This document shows, piece by piece, positions 44,055-56,157 of a DNA stretch of 64,000 nucleotides. This DNA is from Polyporus tsugae (lineage: Eukaryota; Basidiomycota; Agaricomycetes; Polyporales; Polyporaceae), in the NCBI GenBank assembly GCA_024305745.1, contig JAHRBS010000008.1, positions 186,001-250,000 on the forward strand, written 5' to 3'. Each line of letters starts with the position of its first letter. Within the stretch, counting starts at the first letter, position 1. Made by a program: the position numbers and the translations under genes. The notes below the pieces were generated by a model. It saw only the letters and a program-made list of their open reading frames with translations. It was not told where the DNA came from and searched no databases.

Positions 44055-45094
44055 TCAGTAACGTGTATAGTAGAGTCCATGAGCATCCTTAATAGCACGC
44101 ATACAATCAGGAATCAGATCATAAAGTTTCCGAATGAAATCAATATCAAGCACATACCATTCTTCCTGCAGCGCGGTCCATAACTCGTCCAAATTGCGCC
44201 GAAGGTGTGTCCGGTGGCGAAGATGACGATTGAGCTCTTCCCAGACGTGCTCGATGATGTTGAGGTCAGAAGATGAGGAGGGCCAGGGGAGGAGAAGGAC
44301 GTGATGTTGATCAAACCAGGCCCTTGCAATGTGTGAGCATGCGTGTTTGCAGTCATTGTCATGCTAGAGGATAATGATGTGGGGAGAAAGAAAACAATAA
44401 TAATGTGTGCCTAGGATGGACTCCTCAAGAATGGCATAGTACTTGGGTGCATTCAGGTTGCCATAAATCTGGAGGAGCTACCTGATGCTGGGGGAGGTGA
44501 TGCAACCCCACACCATCAAACTTCCTCTGCTGCGTGCGACCACCTTCCTCACCTTCCTCTCCGGATAAACCTCTCCAACCCTTCTATGGTAGTACTGTAT
44601 TCCATCAGAGGCAAAGAGATTAAATCTGAACTCATCCAAAAAGACAATAAGCCTCCACCATTCAAGGTCCCAACCTTAGCACCCAGACACAAGTACCTTT
44701 TGCTGTGCCGCGTTCAAACGGGTGAGGTACAGGCTTCTTCCATCATACATCTCCATGCAATACAATCTCTGCAAGGCATTGCTGCATAGTAAGTACGGGA
44801 GGAAACCCGGGGGAATAGCTGGTGCTGGATGTCCCTTGCATCAATCACCAAGCTGTTGGCAAGGGCAAGCTCCACACATCGCGCATCGCGCTCAGAGAAC
44901 TAGTGGGGGCGGCCGGACCGCGGCTTGTAGGCATAACAGTCTCCTATCTGGGTAACTGCTTTCCAGTTCCGATGGACTGTGGTGCGAGGAATCCCGAGGA
45001 TAGAGCCGATTTCTCGGAAGGACATGGGTTGGCCGAAGTGAGGGTCACGAAGAGGGAGAATACGAGCTCATTTGGTGGGGGTACAAGTCGTCAT
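44055..45094 (-). pseudogene. Tc1-type transposase remnant
   Basis: N-terminal helix-turn-helix region is readable (MSFREIGSILGIPRTTVHR) but is interrupted by TGA and TAG codons, and the downstream part lies in other frames. The C-terminal part contains WPSSSSDLNIIEHVWEEL, the Tc1 signature with the last catalytic acidic residue. The span is about 346 codons, the normal size. Confidence 0.93.
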
Positions 45095-45386
45095 AGTGTA
45101 GGGTGTGTAAATGAAAAGTTTGTAATTATGAATATCGAAAGGATCTAGCAGTTGGGGGTCGTTAGGTCATGGTATGGAGGAAAGATTCTCTGCGACAGCG
45201 GTAAGCTGATGATGAGCGCTAACGCATTCTCACGATCGCGGCGGCCTCGCGCCCTCGCGCATCCTGCGCGCGGGGCCGAAATTCCAGCAGGACGTACGGT
45301 AGGTCAAAATGCATGTATTGACATACAGGGGAAGTCGTACAGGTACGTAGTTATGGCACAGGATGGGGGACAAAGGCGCCGAAGGG

Positions 45387-45414
45387 GGTGTCTCATTATT
45401 TTTGGCGGCCACTG
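45387..45414 (-). repeat. Terminal inverted repeat, right
   Basis: Exact inverted copy of 43809-43836, followed by the TA target dinucleotide. Confidence 0.97.
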
Positions 45415-45684
45415 TACCATGAAACTCGTAAAGTAACAGCAAGTACAGTTCCAAGCTGGGTTTGTAAGGAAGACTGTACTCGCTCTGCAAGAACAGCAAG
45501 CTAGATTAGGTGTGTATGCTACAGAAAGTACAGTCGAAGCCCCGTGAAGCAGGTATCGCCCTAGGATCATGGTCGTAATCAATGGTCGTCACCGATGGGT
45601 ATGCTATGTAATGTACACCATGGAATTGGTCTCATGGCGAAACAAGCGGTAGAAACACAAGGGGGGGGACAACACGTCAAGGGA

Positions 45685-46784
45685 TCAGAAGAACGAAGTC
45701 ATGCACCAAATCACATACACAAGCCCTACCAGGCCGACACTTGGCATCGGCAACCCAGATGCGGAGTCCGCGAAGAGGGGGACAGCCTCCCCAATCGTCG
45801 CGTTCAGGCAGTCCAGGAGGGCGGTGTCGATGCCGGACGGGAGCGGCGGCGGGGTGGTGTCGTTGCCCGCGAGCGCGTCCGTGTTGTTGTACCCGTCGAG
45901 GGTCAGCGCGACGCCGCTCGCGCGGAAGTACTGGACGGCCTGCTCCGGCAGCGGGTCCGTCGCGGCGCCGTTGAAGGGGGCGGACGTCGTCGAGGAGTTG
46001 GCCGCGACGGTGCAGTTCATGCGGACGGACGCGAGCAGCGACACGACGGTGCTGTTGTCGGCGACGATGTGGAACGTCGTGTTGGTCGTGTTGGACGAGA
46101 ACGCGGCCTGCGCCATGGGGCCGCCTGGCCGGGTCGAGTTGTTCGGCTCGCCGTACTGCGACGAACGAAAGGCGCGGTAAGCAAGCAAGTAAGTAAGCTT
46201 TCTGGTGTTCGCCGGGACGAGGCTATGTACAGCCTGAGTAATGTTCAGCGTGCGACTGGGACCCACCTCGTGATTGGAGTGCAGGTACGCGGCGCCATAC
46301 CCAAGTCCACCGCCCCAGACAAGGGGCCAGAATACGAAGGGAAAGCCGCGGTTCGCTACCCCGAGGCCGGTCGTGCCAGGGTATCCACTCCCGTAGTATC
46401 TGCACGACTATGGATCAGCACGGTGCGCGCGTATTGGGGCCGTGACCACCGTCTGCACACGCACCTATTCCCATAGACCGAGTCGCGCGTCGCGCCTCCC
46501 GAACTACGGCCTGCGAAGGGCTGCCCTTGAGGAATAGTGATGACCTTGGTCGTTCCCGAGCCGTAGGCGACGGCCGTCGTGCGCCCATTCGTCGCGCCCG
46601 AGACAGACACTGTCGATCCACGCGTACCTGTGCTCCCCGTACTCCCGCTGGAGCCACTGCTGCCCTTGGAACCTGAGCTGCCGCTGTCCCCTGAGGTACC
46701 TGACTTGCTTCCTCCCTTTCCGCCTCCTCCTTTCCTTGGGTACAGTCGTTGGGCGCTGGGTTTGGTGACGCCGGGAACGTACAT
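45685..46784 (-). CDS. Ser/Gly-rich secreted-type glycoprotein
   Basis: Three exons, 46784-46465, 46399-46267 and 46155-45685, 307 aa. A Gly/Ser low-complexity region (SGSSGSKGSSGSSGSTGST) is followed by PQGQPFAGR, aromatic and Gly-rich GSGYPG and FPFVFWPLVWGG, then a domain with many NxT/S sites (FHIVADNSTVVSLL, LTLDGYNNTDALAG). The C-terminus is hydrophobic (GLVGLVYVIWCM), compatible with a GPI signal. No clear signal peptide at the chosen ATG, so an upstream exon may be missing. Function unknown. Inverted paralog of 52014-53178. Confidence 0.75.
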
Positions 46785-47432
46785 GGTTGTGTGGTTGCCA
46801 GTAAGATCGGGAGACCTTGTGAGGAACTTGGCGTGATTGCGTTAAGTAGAGGCAGGGTGGATGGGGTATCTGAATAGCGGGGTATTATCCGAGATCATGG
46901 GATATGTACTGGAGTGAAGGGAAGGGAGGAAGTTGCAAGCGAGGGCCGAGGAGCATCGCCACACCTGCCGTGGTTCGGCAGTCTCGGGCATGGAGGACAC
47001 TAACCTCATGCGAACTTAGTAATGCTGATCATCCTTTTCGCAGACAAATCTGCACCCTACTTTTTTTTTTTAATCCCAGTTCGTTATCTGCTGCAGGACG
47101 GGGCCCTATGTCAGATACTATGACAGATGGCGAGAGACAGGATACTAAGGTGCAGAGGAGGGTCACCGGCATGGGGGAGAGAAACAGAAGCGCGGCTCCA
47201 GCGGCGGGTAGGGATCACGGGAAAGGGTGGATTTATTGAGTAGGTATCGGTAGTTGTGTCACAGATGGGGCTGCTCCCTACTAACTGAACGTTGAACGAC
47301 TATTCAAGGGATTGTATAGTATACAGGGTCGGAACATCAATCCAAAACCCTCTGGTTCAAAGCTGTAAATAATTCGATTCATTTTCACCGTCCACCGGTA
47401 GATTGAACCACGCTTGCAGGCGATAAACCACC
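46785..47432. other. Intergenic
   Basis: Upstream of the secreted-type gene and downstream of the kelch-MYND gene; a T10 run at about 47062. An unseen 5' exon of the former could be here, but I cannot identify it. Confidence 0.35.
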
Positions 47433-50132
47433 TCACCGTCTACAGTCGTGCTTCTCCTTATGGGCTGGCCACCCTTCCCTCTGGCAGTTCGGCGTGCAGT
47501 AGAAAACGCGTCCTCCGCACGAACCTGAAAACAACAACTCGGTTTCTGCACTTCTAGCTCGCACTCAGAGAACACAGACGCACCTCCGCATTTCTTGTAG
47601 GTGCCCACCGTCTTGCACGTATAGCAGATCTGCCACGGACCCATCTGCGCGCACCGCTTCTCGTCCTCCCAGTCCACGCCCTCGAACAGCCCCCCAGGCA
47701 CGTCGACTACGAGCTGCCAAATGTCCCCGTAGCTGTGCTTGCCCGCGGGGACCCAGTCCGTGTTCGTGTAGCCGCCGAACAGGAACATCTTCCCCGTCGC
47801 GGGGTCGGCGACGAGCTGGCCCTGCGCGCGATACGTAGGGAAGCTCGGGATGATGACATGTCGCCAGAGTGGAGCTGGGGAGGAGTGGTCGAGGATGAAA
47901 GTATCAGAGAAGTAATGGAACCCGTAGCACGCCCCGGATGACTCCTCGTAGTACGGGAGCGCTGGATTGTACCCTCCAAACATGACGGTCGAATTGATGG
48001 TTGGATTCTACAAGGGGTTGTCGTCGTCGTTCAGCCACACGGCCGCGTACCTCCGAAACGGAAAGACTCACATAGCACAGCGACATCTCCGCGCGCGGAC
48101 ACGGAACGTTACCTGCGACGCGCTCGCGCCGCCACTCCTTCCTCGCGACGTCCCAGGACCAGCAGTCGTCGTACGTGAACCCTTCGGACGACGCGAACTC
48201 CTCTCTGTACAGGTCCGCCGCCTGCCTGTCCGCCATCCCGTACACCACATATATCCGCTCCCCGACCCCGTCGGCCCACATCGCGTGCTGCTTCCTTGCG
48301 CCGGGCACCTCGTACTGCGCGGGGAGCGGCGCGGAGTCGGGCGTCCCACTCAGGAGCGTCCACGTCCGCCGCACAATGTCGAGCGCCGCAAACAGGTTGC
48401 ACCCGATCGCGCGCGCGTAATTGCCCCCGAAGACGTACAGCGTTCCCCTTACGACACACGCGCCGTAGTCCGACAGCGTCTCCGAGTACGGCCACTCGGC
48501 GCGGCCCCCACGCGCGTTGAGGAAGTGCGTCGTGATGCGGCCCCAGCGCTCGCGCTCGAGGTCGAAGTAGTCGACGGCGGACGCGCCGCGGAAGAGGTAC
48601 GCCTTGCCGTCGTGCACGGCCATCTGGCAGTTGAGGAAGGGCCGCGAGTAGGAGGGCAGCTCGCGCCAGCCGTCCATCCGGACGAGGTCGAGGCACCAGA
48701 GGTCCTTGTAGACTTCGTGCGTGCCGGAGCGCTGCCCACCGCAGACGTACAACCGGCCTGCCAGTCGCGGGACCGAAGGGTTAGATCAGCGAGAGTGGGG
48801 AGATGTGCGCAGCGACTGACTTTTGTATATGAAGCAAGCGTGGGCCATACGCGACGCGATCCGCGAGTGGACGGCCACCTTCAGCTTCTGCCATGAGCCG
48901 CAAACCTGCAGCGTAGGCTCCGTGATTTCGTGGTTACGATGGATCGAAGGGTCGGGGTGGCGACACTGCATAGCGGCTCTCCACGTAGATTTCGGAAGGA
49001 CCTCCTGACGCAGGACGTATTGGTCGCTTTGGGACGGAAGGCTACCAATCAAGTCGTTTCCGAGGTTGCGCACATAGGCCGCTGCCCCCGTGTTCCCGAG
49101 CTTCAGGAATACGTCAGAGGCGGTGAGGAGCGCGAGCAGCCTCTGACGATGAAATTCGAGCGCGGGTGGCGGCGGGTGGTACAGTTCCCAGTCTATCAAC
49201 AATGCCCTTGTCAAATACAGTCCCCTAGGTCCTGAGCGGAACTGACCATAGACTGGAGTGTCCTTGCAGCGAGCGTTCTTGTGCAATACATCGACTTCCG
49301 TGGCCCAATCCAATGCCTATCCAGCCATTAGTAGCATGTTTGCGAGCGGACAGACTCAAAACACACCCCGTGAAGCTCACCTGTCTTGAACAAGCAGCGC
49401 GATGCACCGTTGGCACAGGTCATCGCGGTGATACATTCATCCATAGTCAGCCTGAGGTACACCGAGCACCCCACGCCTCCATCCTGTGCAGCGTCGACCG
49501 GGATCTTGAGGTCGGGACCTAGCAAGCGTGCCATCGCTTCGGTGAACTTGGCCGCGGCGTCGCCGAATTTCATTTCGCGTTCAAGGCCCTCCGCTTCAAC
49601 GATAGTCAGCTTAGACTTTGCGTCGCGGTACCTGCGTTCTGTGGACGCCGATGGATCAGCGGGGATTCTCTCGATCGTCGACTTCGGAAGTCAGAATGAC
49701 GAACCTGAAAGCGCGAGTCACTGCAAATATGCGGCGAACTCTGCCTCCAGCTGAGGACCTGCTAAAATGTTAATGGGCGACTGACGCATCCTGAAGCCCG
49801 ATGCCTGGGAGCTGTTGGTTGTAAGATGGACAATAATTGGAGTGAATGCGAAGTCGACGGAGAGGGCATTGATTTCGGCGATTTGCCACGTGCTAGCAAT
49901 ATCATGATCAGACTCCGCAACCTGATGGAGCCCAATACCGGTCCTCAGAGGGTCCTACCTTAGAAAGTCGATGTCTATCTGATGCATAAGCTTCGAGTTT
50001 AGGCTCAGAGTGGTCGCTGTTGACAATGGTCAAGGGCAGCTTGAGGGACATTGTGGATTCGTGCTTGGCCAGGAAGTCTCTGCTTGATTCTTGACAGATT
50101 GCGCACAAAGGACCTGTTGATTTGCTAGGCAT
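47433..50132 (-). CDS. Kelch-repeat protein with C-terminal MYND zinc finger
   Basis: Exons read as 50132-49959, 49921-49722, 49631-49367, 49316-49247, 49192-48821, 48757-48072, 48007-47584 and 47524-47433, 760 aa with phases consistent. The N-terminal half is helical and TPR-like (DAAAKFTEAMARLLGPDL, ALDWATEVDVLHK, FLKLGNTGAA). Kelch repeats follow (LYVCGGQRSG, YVFGGNYARAIG, MFGGYNPALP, FLFGGYTNTD). A MYND finger ends the protein, CYTC...KKCG spliced to CGGRVFYCTPNCQREGW and HKEKHDC. MYND fingers mediate protein contacts. The first intron is only 37 nt, so the N-terminus (start at 50132 or 50051) is the weak point. Divergent from VPS68 with 206 bp between. Confidence 0.82.
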
Positions 50133-50338
50133 CCAGAGGAGCGTCAGAAGTAGGATAGTCAAGTACTGTCGCTAAGCAATGCAGAGCTGAGACCACAGTC
50201 CACGAAGTCCACGGAGTGAAGCTAGCTACGAGGAACACGGTCAGGCGCCCGTTGTCAATGGTGTCTGTGGGTGTGGGCGCCCAACGTTGCCCCAGAGCCA
50301 CCACCGCCTCGTCCTCCCCTCCAACGACCACCGTACCT
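50133..50338. promoter_or_regulatory. Short divergent promoter (kelch-MYND / VPS68)
   Basis: 206 bp between opposite start codons. No specific motif is identified. Confidence 0.45.
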
Positions 50339-51233
50339 ATGGCCCTTCCTCGCTCGAATTATGACCCTCGTAGGGTCTGTATCAACCCTTTCCCCAACGT
50401 CAGCTTCGGGAAGCACAGAAGGACCATCGGAATCTATCTCGCAGGCGGCCTCGTACGTCGCGCAGCTCCTCTTCGTCTTTCGCTAAACTGACCCCTCTAC
50501 CTGCGAATCCCGACATGCTTTACACCAATGTGTGGCTTCGTTTTACCATCGCAGTTTGCGCTAGCGAACTGGACGTTCCTCGACGCGGCGATCCTCTCCG
50601 CACACGCCCATGCGCCGTACCAGGAGCCCCAGGTCCCGTCTCCAGTACACGTCTCCTTCGTCGACTGGCTACCCGGCATATGTTCCCTCCTGGGAATGAT
50701 CGTAATCAACCTCATCGACAAGGACCGCGTGCAGGGACACGAGGACTTTGGGGATGCCCGTGCGGTGTGGCGCGCGAGGTTGTTCTTGTTCATCGGGTTC
50801 GCACTCATGGCGGGAGGTCTTGCGGGCAGTGTGGTGAGCACCTCTTCTATCCTTTACGTCTTGAATGGGTTTTATGTCTGTGTTCAATTCTCTGTGTGGG
50901 GACCTGGCATTCATGGCGAGTCGGCGAAGGTGCTGCGCTTGCCCCAACATGGCGGATCCGCGCCGCTTGCGGGGTTCTCATCCATGAATGCACCATTTTG
51001 GACTGGGACTTTGTTTTGCGTCTATCCAGATCGGCATGTCACCGAGGCGCTGACTCTCCATCATCCCACAGACCGTCCTCGTCTTGAAGTACATCCTCCA
51101 CCACTACACAGAGCAGTACACCTACTACGGCTACGCCAACGTCTCCCAGAACGTCGCGCTCATGCTCTCCGCCATCGTCCTTTGGATCTCTCAAAGCGTC
51201 AGCACCGAGTACGAGTACACACTGTCCATCTAG
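50339..51233 (+). CDS. VPS68: VPS68/TMEM50 (UPF0220) family membrane protein
   Basis: Three exons, 50339-50452, 50555-50833 and 51072-51233, 184 aa. Family hallmarks are NPFPNVSFGKHRRTIGIYLA, FALANWTFLDAAILS, VDWLPGICSLLGMIVINLID, ARLFLFIGFALMAGGLAGS and VSQNVALMLSAIVLWIS. Four hydrophobic segments. In yeast Vps68 is an endosomal/vacuolar membrane protein needed in vacuolar sorting; the same compartment is inferred here. Confidence 0.93.
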
Positions 51234-52013
51234 TCCCCGTTCGCCTGTACTGCTATATCCTATCTCCCCGCCCTAGGACAATTGTATGTTTGTACCGACC
51301 CCTCAATTGCTTTTCGTACGGTCCGGACCGCCTATGTGGCGGCAAGGCTACGGTGTAACATGTAGTAAGTCGGTACCTCTGGTTTCACCTCGTATTCTTC
51401 ATCAACCTTAAGTGTCGCTCACGGCGCTCCGGCCCTGCCAACTTGTGCCAGAGCTTTGATACTATGCTATGCTATCGTGCGGGGTCTGTAGGAGAAATCT
51501 CTATCCCTACGGTCCCACAGCAAGAGTCGCAGCGTTCTCAATTATGCTGTGCTGTCCGAACTGTGGCCTCGGAGAAGTCGACGTAGGTCTGTACACCCTA
51601 TTGCACAAACATGGTCAGGTGCACCGCCTGTATATCCAAGTACACGGATGTGAGTCGTAATCGACAGTACTCCAGTAGTCATTGGAAAGGTCGTTGCAAT
51701 ACCTGGAATGCACGCACTTCGTCCAGGTATTATTGCGGCCGAATACTGATCCCGTGCTTCCAGGACACTGCTTGCAAGGACCGTGTTCCTTGGGTGTCCC
51801 ACCGCGCACTGATTGTGGCGATGACGCCATTTGCCGGTTTACAACTTGCCAGGAAATCGTTGGAGCGGTGCAGCGGTCCCGTCACAGCCACCCCGCCCAC
51901 CGACAGCGCCTCCGACCTCGTCATCAAATAAAATACAGTCGCGATCATTCCGCGACGACATACTTTTCTCCCTCCCCCTCCCCACGCTTCACCAGTTCAC
52001 CCGACAGCATTAG
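51234..52013. other. Intergenic
   Basis: No gene supported; may contain a 5' exon of the next gene that I could not identify. Confidence 0.35.
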
Positions 52014-53178
52014 ATGCGCCTCCCCTTCCTCTCGTCATGCACAAATTCATGTAATGAGACTTGGGATGCCCTCCTCCATCCCCGGAGCCCCGTCCCCGAG
52101 CCCAAAGGGGGCGGCGGCCACGGGGGGAGCAGCGGCTCCAAAGGTTCTTCTTCCGGCTCCAAAGGATCCTCGACCGGCCACGAGGGGTCGAACTCGGGCA
52201 GCAAGAGTGGCTCGACGGGCTCGAAAGGCAGTACCCCTTCGCCAGTGGGCACCCGCGGGTCCACCGTGCCGGTGTCCGGGACGACGTTCGGTAGCGGCTT
52301 CAAGACGTCGACTCCTTATGGATCCGGCGGCGTCAAGATGACGACCATCCCTCAGGGCCAGCCGTTCGCTGGACGAACGTACGGGGGCGCGACGCGTAAC
52401 GATATTTATGGAACGTCGTGAGTAACTCATTGAGAATCGGAAGGGGACTTTGTGTGCTGACGTGACGTTTCTGAAGTGTGTACGGTAGTGGATACCCTGG
52501 AGTTGGCGGCAGTGGGGTTACTGGCCGCAACTTCCCATACATATACCCGCCTATTGTTTGGGTCGACAACGGTTATGGCCCTCATTACTTGCACTCCTCT
52601 CACGAAGTACGTCCTTTCTGGCCACACCGACGTCGAATGCGATGCTTACCGTTGGTCACCGACAGTACGGCGAGCCTCAGAACACGAACCGCACGGGTGG
52701 ACCAGAAATGCAAGCCACATTCATCTCACCCTCATCGAACTCCACCTTCCACATCATCGCCGACAACAGCACCGTCGTGTCCCTCATCGGGTCTATCAGA
52801 TCCAGTTGCTCAGGGAAGTTCAGCAACAGTTCGTCCACATCCCCATCGCCGTACGGCAACTCGATATCAGACCCCCGCCCGGAAGGCACAATCCAGTACT
52901 ACCGCGCGAGCAGCGTCGTTCTGACGCTCGACGGGTACAACAACACCGCAGCACTATCTTCGGATGCGAACGCGAAGGCTGTCCCCCTTCCGTCGGACGT
53001 CGATACGCAGCTGCTCAACTGCCTCAACTCGACGATCGGCGATGCGGTTCCCCTCTTCAACTCGGCTGATGAGGACGCGACGGCGATTCACTCCAGCTCG
53101 GGGCCGGCGTTTCCTAGGCCGGAGATGGCGGGCACTTTGAGTCTGGCTATTGTCGTCCTTTGGCATATACTTTCCTAG
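52014..53178 (+). CDS. Ser/Gly-rich secreted-type glycoprotein
   Basis: Three exons, 52014-52417, 52477-52606 and 52666-53178, 348 aa. Same organisation as the gene at 46784-45685: GGGGHGGSSGSKGSSS repeats, PQGQPFAGRTYGGATR, GSGYPGVGGSGV, then ADNSTVVSLIGSIR and VVLTLDGYNNTAAL with N-glycosylation sites, and a hydrophobic end (MAGTLSLAIVVLWHILS) that suggests GPI anchoring. The N-terminus MRLPFLSSCTNSC is a poor signal peptide, so the true start may lie upstream. The two paralogs are in opposite orientation and flank the kelch-MYND/VPS68 pair. Confidence 0.78.
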
Positions 53179-53758
53179 CTTCCTCTATGGCTACTACGAC
53201 TCTGAGCGTTTCAGTGAAGTTTTTTCTTCCCGCGTAACTTTCGTGTTTCTTTTCCGGGACTTTTGAGGACCAGGACCTGAGGATCGAGTCGCTATCATTA
53301 TTTGTCAATGTCGGATACCCCCCTTCATCTAGTAGCTAGTCACCACCAATCGCCTCAAGGAGGGACGTGATCGTCACGGCGGGCCCGCCGGATGTTGGGT
53401 AGCACAGATACAGGTAAGTCCAACGGCAGCTATAGCTATCGGGGGCCAGCAACTTCGACCAGTGCCAGCATTCTCTTCGTGATATCTCTAGCGTTCCTGA
53501 CGTTCGTCGCGACTCACCACTGCAAGCAAATATTCATTCACGAATCACGACAGGATCGGAACTGCGTCAAGGTGGCCAGTATTAATGCCCAACTTGCAAT
53601 TGGTGGTGGCGGTGGCATACAGTTCTCGGACTCCTTCCTTTTTGAAGCAGGTAGCCACTGCTGGCATTGACGTGTTGAAAAGTTTCGCTCCGGCTCCTTG
53701 CTCTCGTTCTCCATCGGGTTCACGCAGGATCCCCCGCAGTGGCACGCCACCTTGCAGC
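53179..53758. other. Intergenic
   Basis: Open frames run through it (for instance one with SASILFVISLAFLTFVA at 53392), but none has splice or start support. Nothing is claimed. Confidence 0.35.
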
Positions 53759-54609
53759 ATGGGCAACTCAGCCAATACCTTCTTTCGGGCTGGCTATGTC
53801 ACCAGCTTGGACGCGTGGAAACGCTTCCTGGCCGACGGCCATAACATCCATTTCCGTGCCAGGGACGACAAGGCTGACGAGGACTCGTCTGATGACGAAG
53901 ACGAGGATGAGGATGAGGACGAGGACGAGGACGAGGAGGAACAGCAGATTAGTAGGCCACAGATGTCCGAGGAGGAGAGAGCGATTTTAGAGGAATCGGA
54001 GGCCAGATTTCGGCTCATCTCCCGCTCCCGACAAACTTTCAGAAGCCTCTACCGCAAAGCTCCTCTGGAGGTAAGGACGCGGCTCGTCCTTCCACACAGT
54101 GAGTCTTCCAAACCACACATCGCGTAACTCCGTCCCTGCGGTCGCCCGAGCAAGCTGATGGTTCGCCTACTAGGCTTTACCCGCATCGTCAAGTTGCCCC
54201 AAGGTGGCAAATTTTACGAGTGGAACATGTTCATCCCGACCAGCTGGTGCGGCACGTCCATGCGAACCCTGAGGGGCCCGAGCACCGTCGACCGCGAGCG
54301 CATCCAAACCTTCATCGACGGGGCAAACAGTCCCATCATGGACGACGCTCGGCGAGAGGCGGGAGGGTTCAAATTGTCTGAACCGGACTTCATGTTTGAA
54401 CGAGTGCCCGACTCGGCTGTCACTCGTCCTCTTCTGTCAGCGAAGGAATTGAAGGTGCGCCGAGGGTTGTTCACGACAGTCAGCCCATGTCCGGCATCAT
54501 GGTACTGACTCGTTGTGATATGCAGGACGTGGTGAGCGTAGGGCCCGAATCGGCGCAGCTGTGGGGGCTCACACCTCGCGAGTTCCTCCGCCCATACTAT
54601 CAGTTTTGA
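53759..54609 (+). CDS. Unknown protein with acidic DE repeat
   Basis: Three exons, 53759-54098, 54174-54454 and 54526-54609, 234 aa. The protein starts MGNSANTFFRAGYVTSLDAW and has a run of alternating Asp/Glu (about residues 45-62) flanked by basic sequence. It continues with EWNMFIPTSWCG and RERIQTFIDGANSP and ends LWGLTPREFLRPYYQF. No family recognised. Exon 2 is duplicated 3' at 54820-55085 and a remnant like exon 3 lies at about 57700, so the gene belongs to a locally duplicated set. The start was chosen as the first ATG before the conserved part. Confidence 0.55.
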
Positions 54610-54819
54610 TGGGCTAGATCCGTCGTCTGGAATGGACATCATAATGCTTGTACGATCGCCTGATAATGGCCGGTGAAATACTATAAAACTCCCAACACAC
54701 AATCGGACTCGGACCGACAACCCCAAACAACCTGAAAAAAAAATGGAAAAACTGGCAGGACGCAACTTGCTTCCCGCGTCCGCCCTGCCCGTGTCTCTGT
54801 GGCCATCCAAGCTGCAGAT

Positions 54820-55085
54820 GCAAGGTGGAAGTTTGTTCAACTATGAGTGGAACATCATCATCCCGACCAGCCTCAGCTGGAGCAGCCCGCCCATGCGAAG
54901 GGCCCGAGTAACGTCGACTGTGAGCGGATCCAGACCTTCACCGATGGGGCAAACAGCCTCATCAAGGACGACGCTCGACGAGAGGCGGGTTCAAAATGTC
55001 GGAACCGGACTTCCAAGTTCGAACATACGCCCGACTGGGCTGTTTCTCGTCCCCTGCTGTCAAAGAAAGAATTGAAGGTGCGCTG
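54820..55085 (+). pseudogene. Partial copy of the acidic unknown gene (exon 2)
   Basis: Matches exon 2 of 54174-54454: YEWNIIIPTS and, in another frame, ERIQTFTDGANSLIKDDARR, then KELK before GTGCGC. The frame changes in between, so it is a relic. Confidence 0.75.
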
Positions 55086-56157
55086 AAACTGTCCGTATCA
55101 GCTGTAACCTGCAGGGCTGTGTCTTGTGCCAGTGTAGCCTGCCACATGCACATGGAATAGCCCGTCCCAGTCTTCGCGACGGCACTCACGTTCGAGCCCA
55201 TATCCCACTTGTTTGCTAGAGAAAACGGACCCCCCAATGACTCCGAGCCGACGTTGAGGCGAAGAGGCGGTCTGTTGGCATCTGTACATTGCCTACTGTG
55301 CGCAACAAGGCCCGGTAGGGGTAATCAAGTCCTGTATGCTAGGCAAGAGCAGGAAGAACGATAAAGTGAAGCGGGAGCATACTTAACACTGAGAACTTCT
55401 GGCATAGGACCAGTATTTATGCTCCGCGCCAGCTGTATCGGCATTTTCCGAGGGGCGCTTGACAAGCGCTTCCAGACCGGGCTTGTCACACCAATGTCAC
55501 ACCTCTTCTCGCGCGCTGGCCCGCCGCGCTCTGTCGTGGCAACGACTCGAGTCGAACCTCAGGCCGAAGGACAGTAGTAGCCCCTCCTCTTCTCTCTCCA
55601 ACCTGCCTCAAGTCTTTCCGAGGTGCGATCACAACTCTCCGAATGTTATTGAGCTCCGGGATCTTACCTCTACTGCGGCACCAGTGCAATCGACCCTCCT
55701 CGTCCATGATGCCCTGCAGAATGACTTTCCTGACTGAAGGTCTTATAAGTAACAGTAAGTGCTAAGTTGATGCCATCAGGAACACCACTTCCCGCACATA
55801 TTGACGTGGGTGGTCCTTGTTGTGTCGGTCTCCCGCCGTGGAGTTGAGTGCGAGCGAGGAGCAATACCCCTCTCCGGATCCGGCGGACGGTTCCGCCCTC
55901 TCTTAAGTGGGGCCGGCCGTCCTTCGTTTCCTTCCGCTTCATACCTGTGCTCACACTTTGGTCCCGCATATGCATATGTAGCTACGTCATCGCGTCTCTC
56001 AAACGTATATTAGGCCAGGGGTGCAAGTATCTCGCTCGTCCGCTTCGACACGACATTACATCCCGCCGCTCCGAGTGCCTTGCCTACATCCTCACAAGGT
56101 AAATTCTGACTCTGTTGTAATAGAGGACATATGATGCTAATCGTGTCATCGTCCAGA
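55086..56157. other. Intergenic
   Basis: No gene recognised. A possible 5' UTR intron (GTAAAT at 56099 to CCAG at 56156) may belong to the following F-box-like gene. Confidence 0.35.

Larger units (their letters stand above)
43809..45414 (-). mobile_element. Degenerate Tc1/mariner-type DNA transposon (1606 bp)
   Basis: Bounded by 28-bp perfect terminal inverted repeats starting CAGTGGCCGCC and flanked on both sides by TA (43807-43808 and 45415-45416), the Tc1/mariner target duplication. Internally it carries a broken transposase on the minus strand. Intact repeats with a dead transposase mean it could at best be mobilised in trans. Confidence 0.95.

Noticed and set aside
47967..48896. 309-codon open frame on the plus strand
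   Set aside because: Exactly antisense to kelch exons of the minus-strand gene; Arg/Pro/Val-rich composition typical of a GC-rich shadow frame.
49225..49416. Apparent frameshift between exons 3 and 4 of the kelch-MYND gene
   Set aside because: Using the GTGTGT donor at 49366 instead of GTGAGC at 49380 restores phase and gives the expected GELHGALDWATEV junction.
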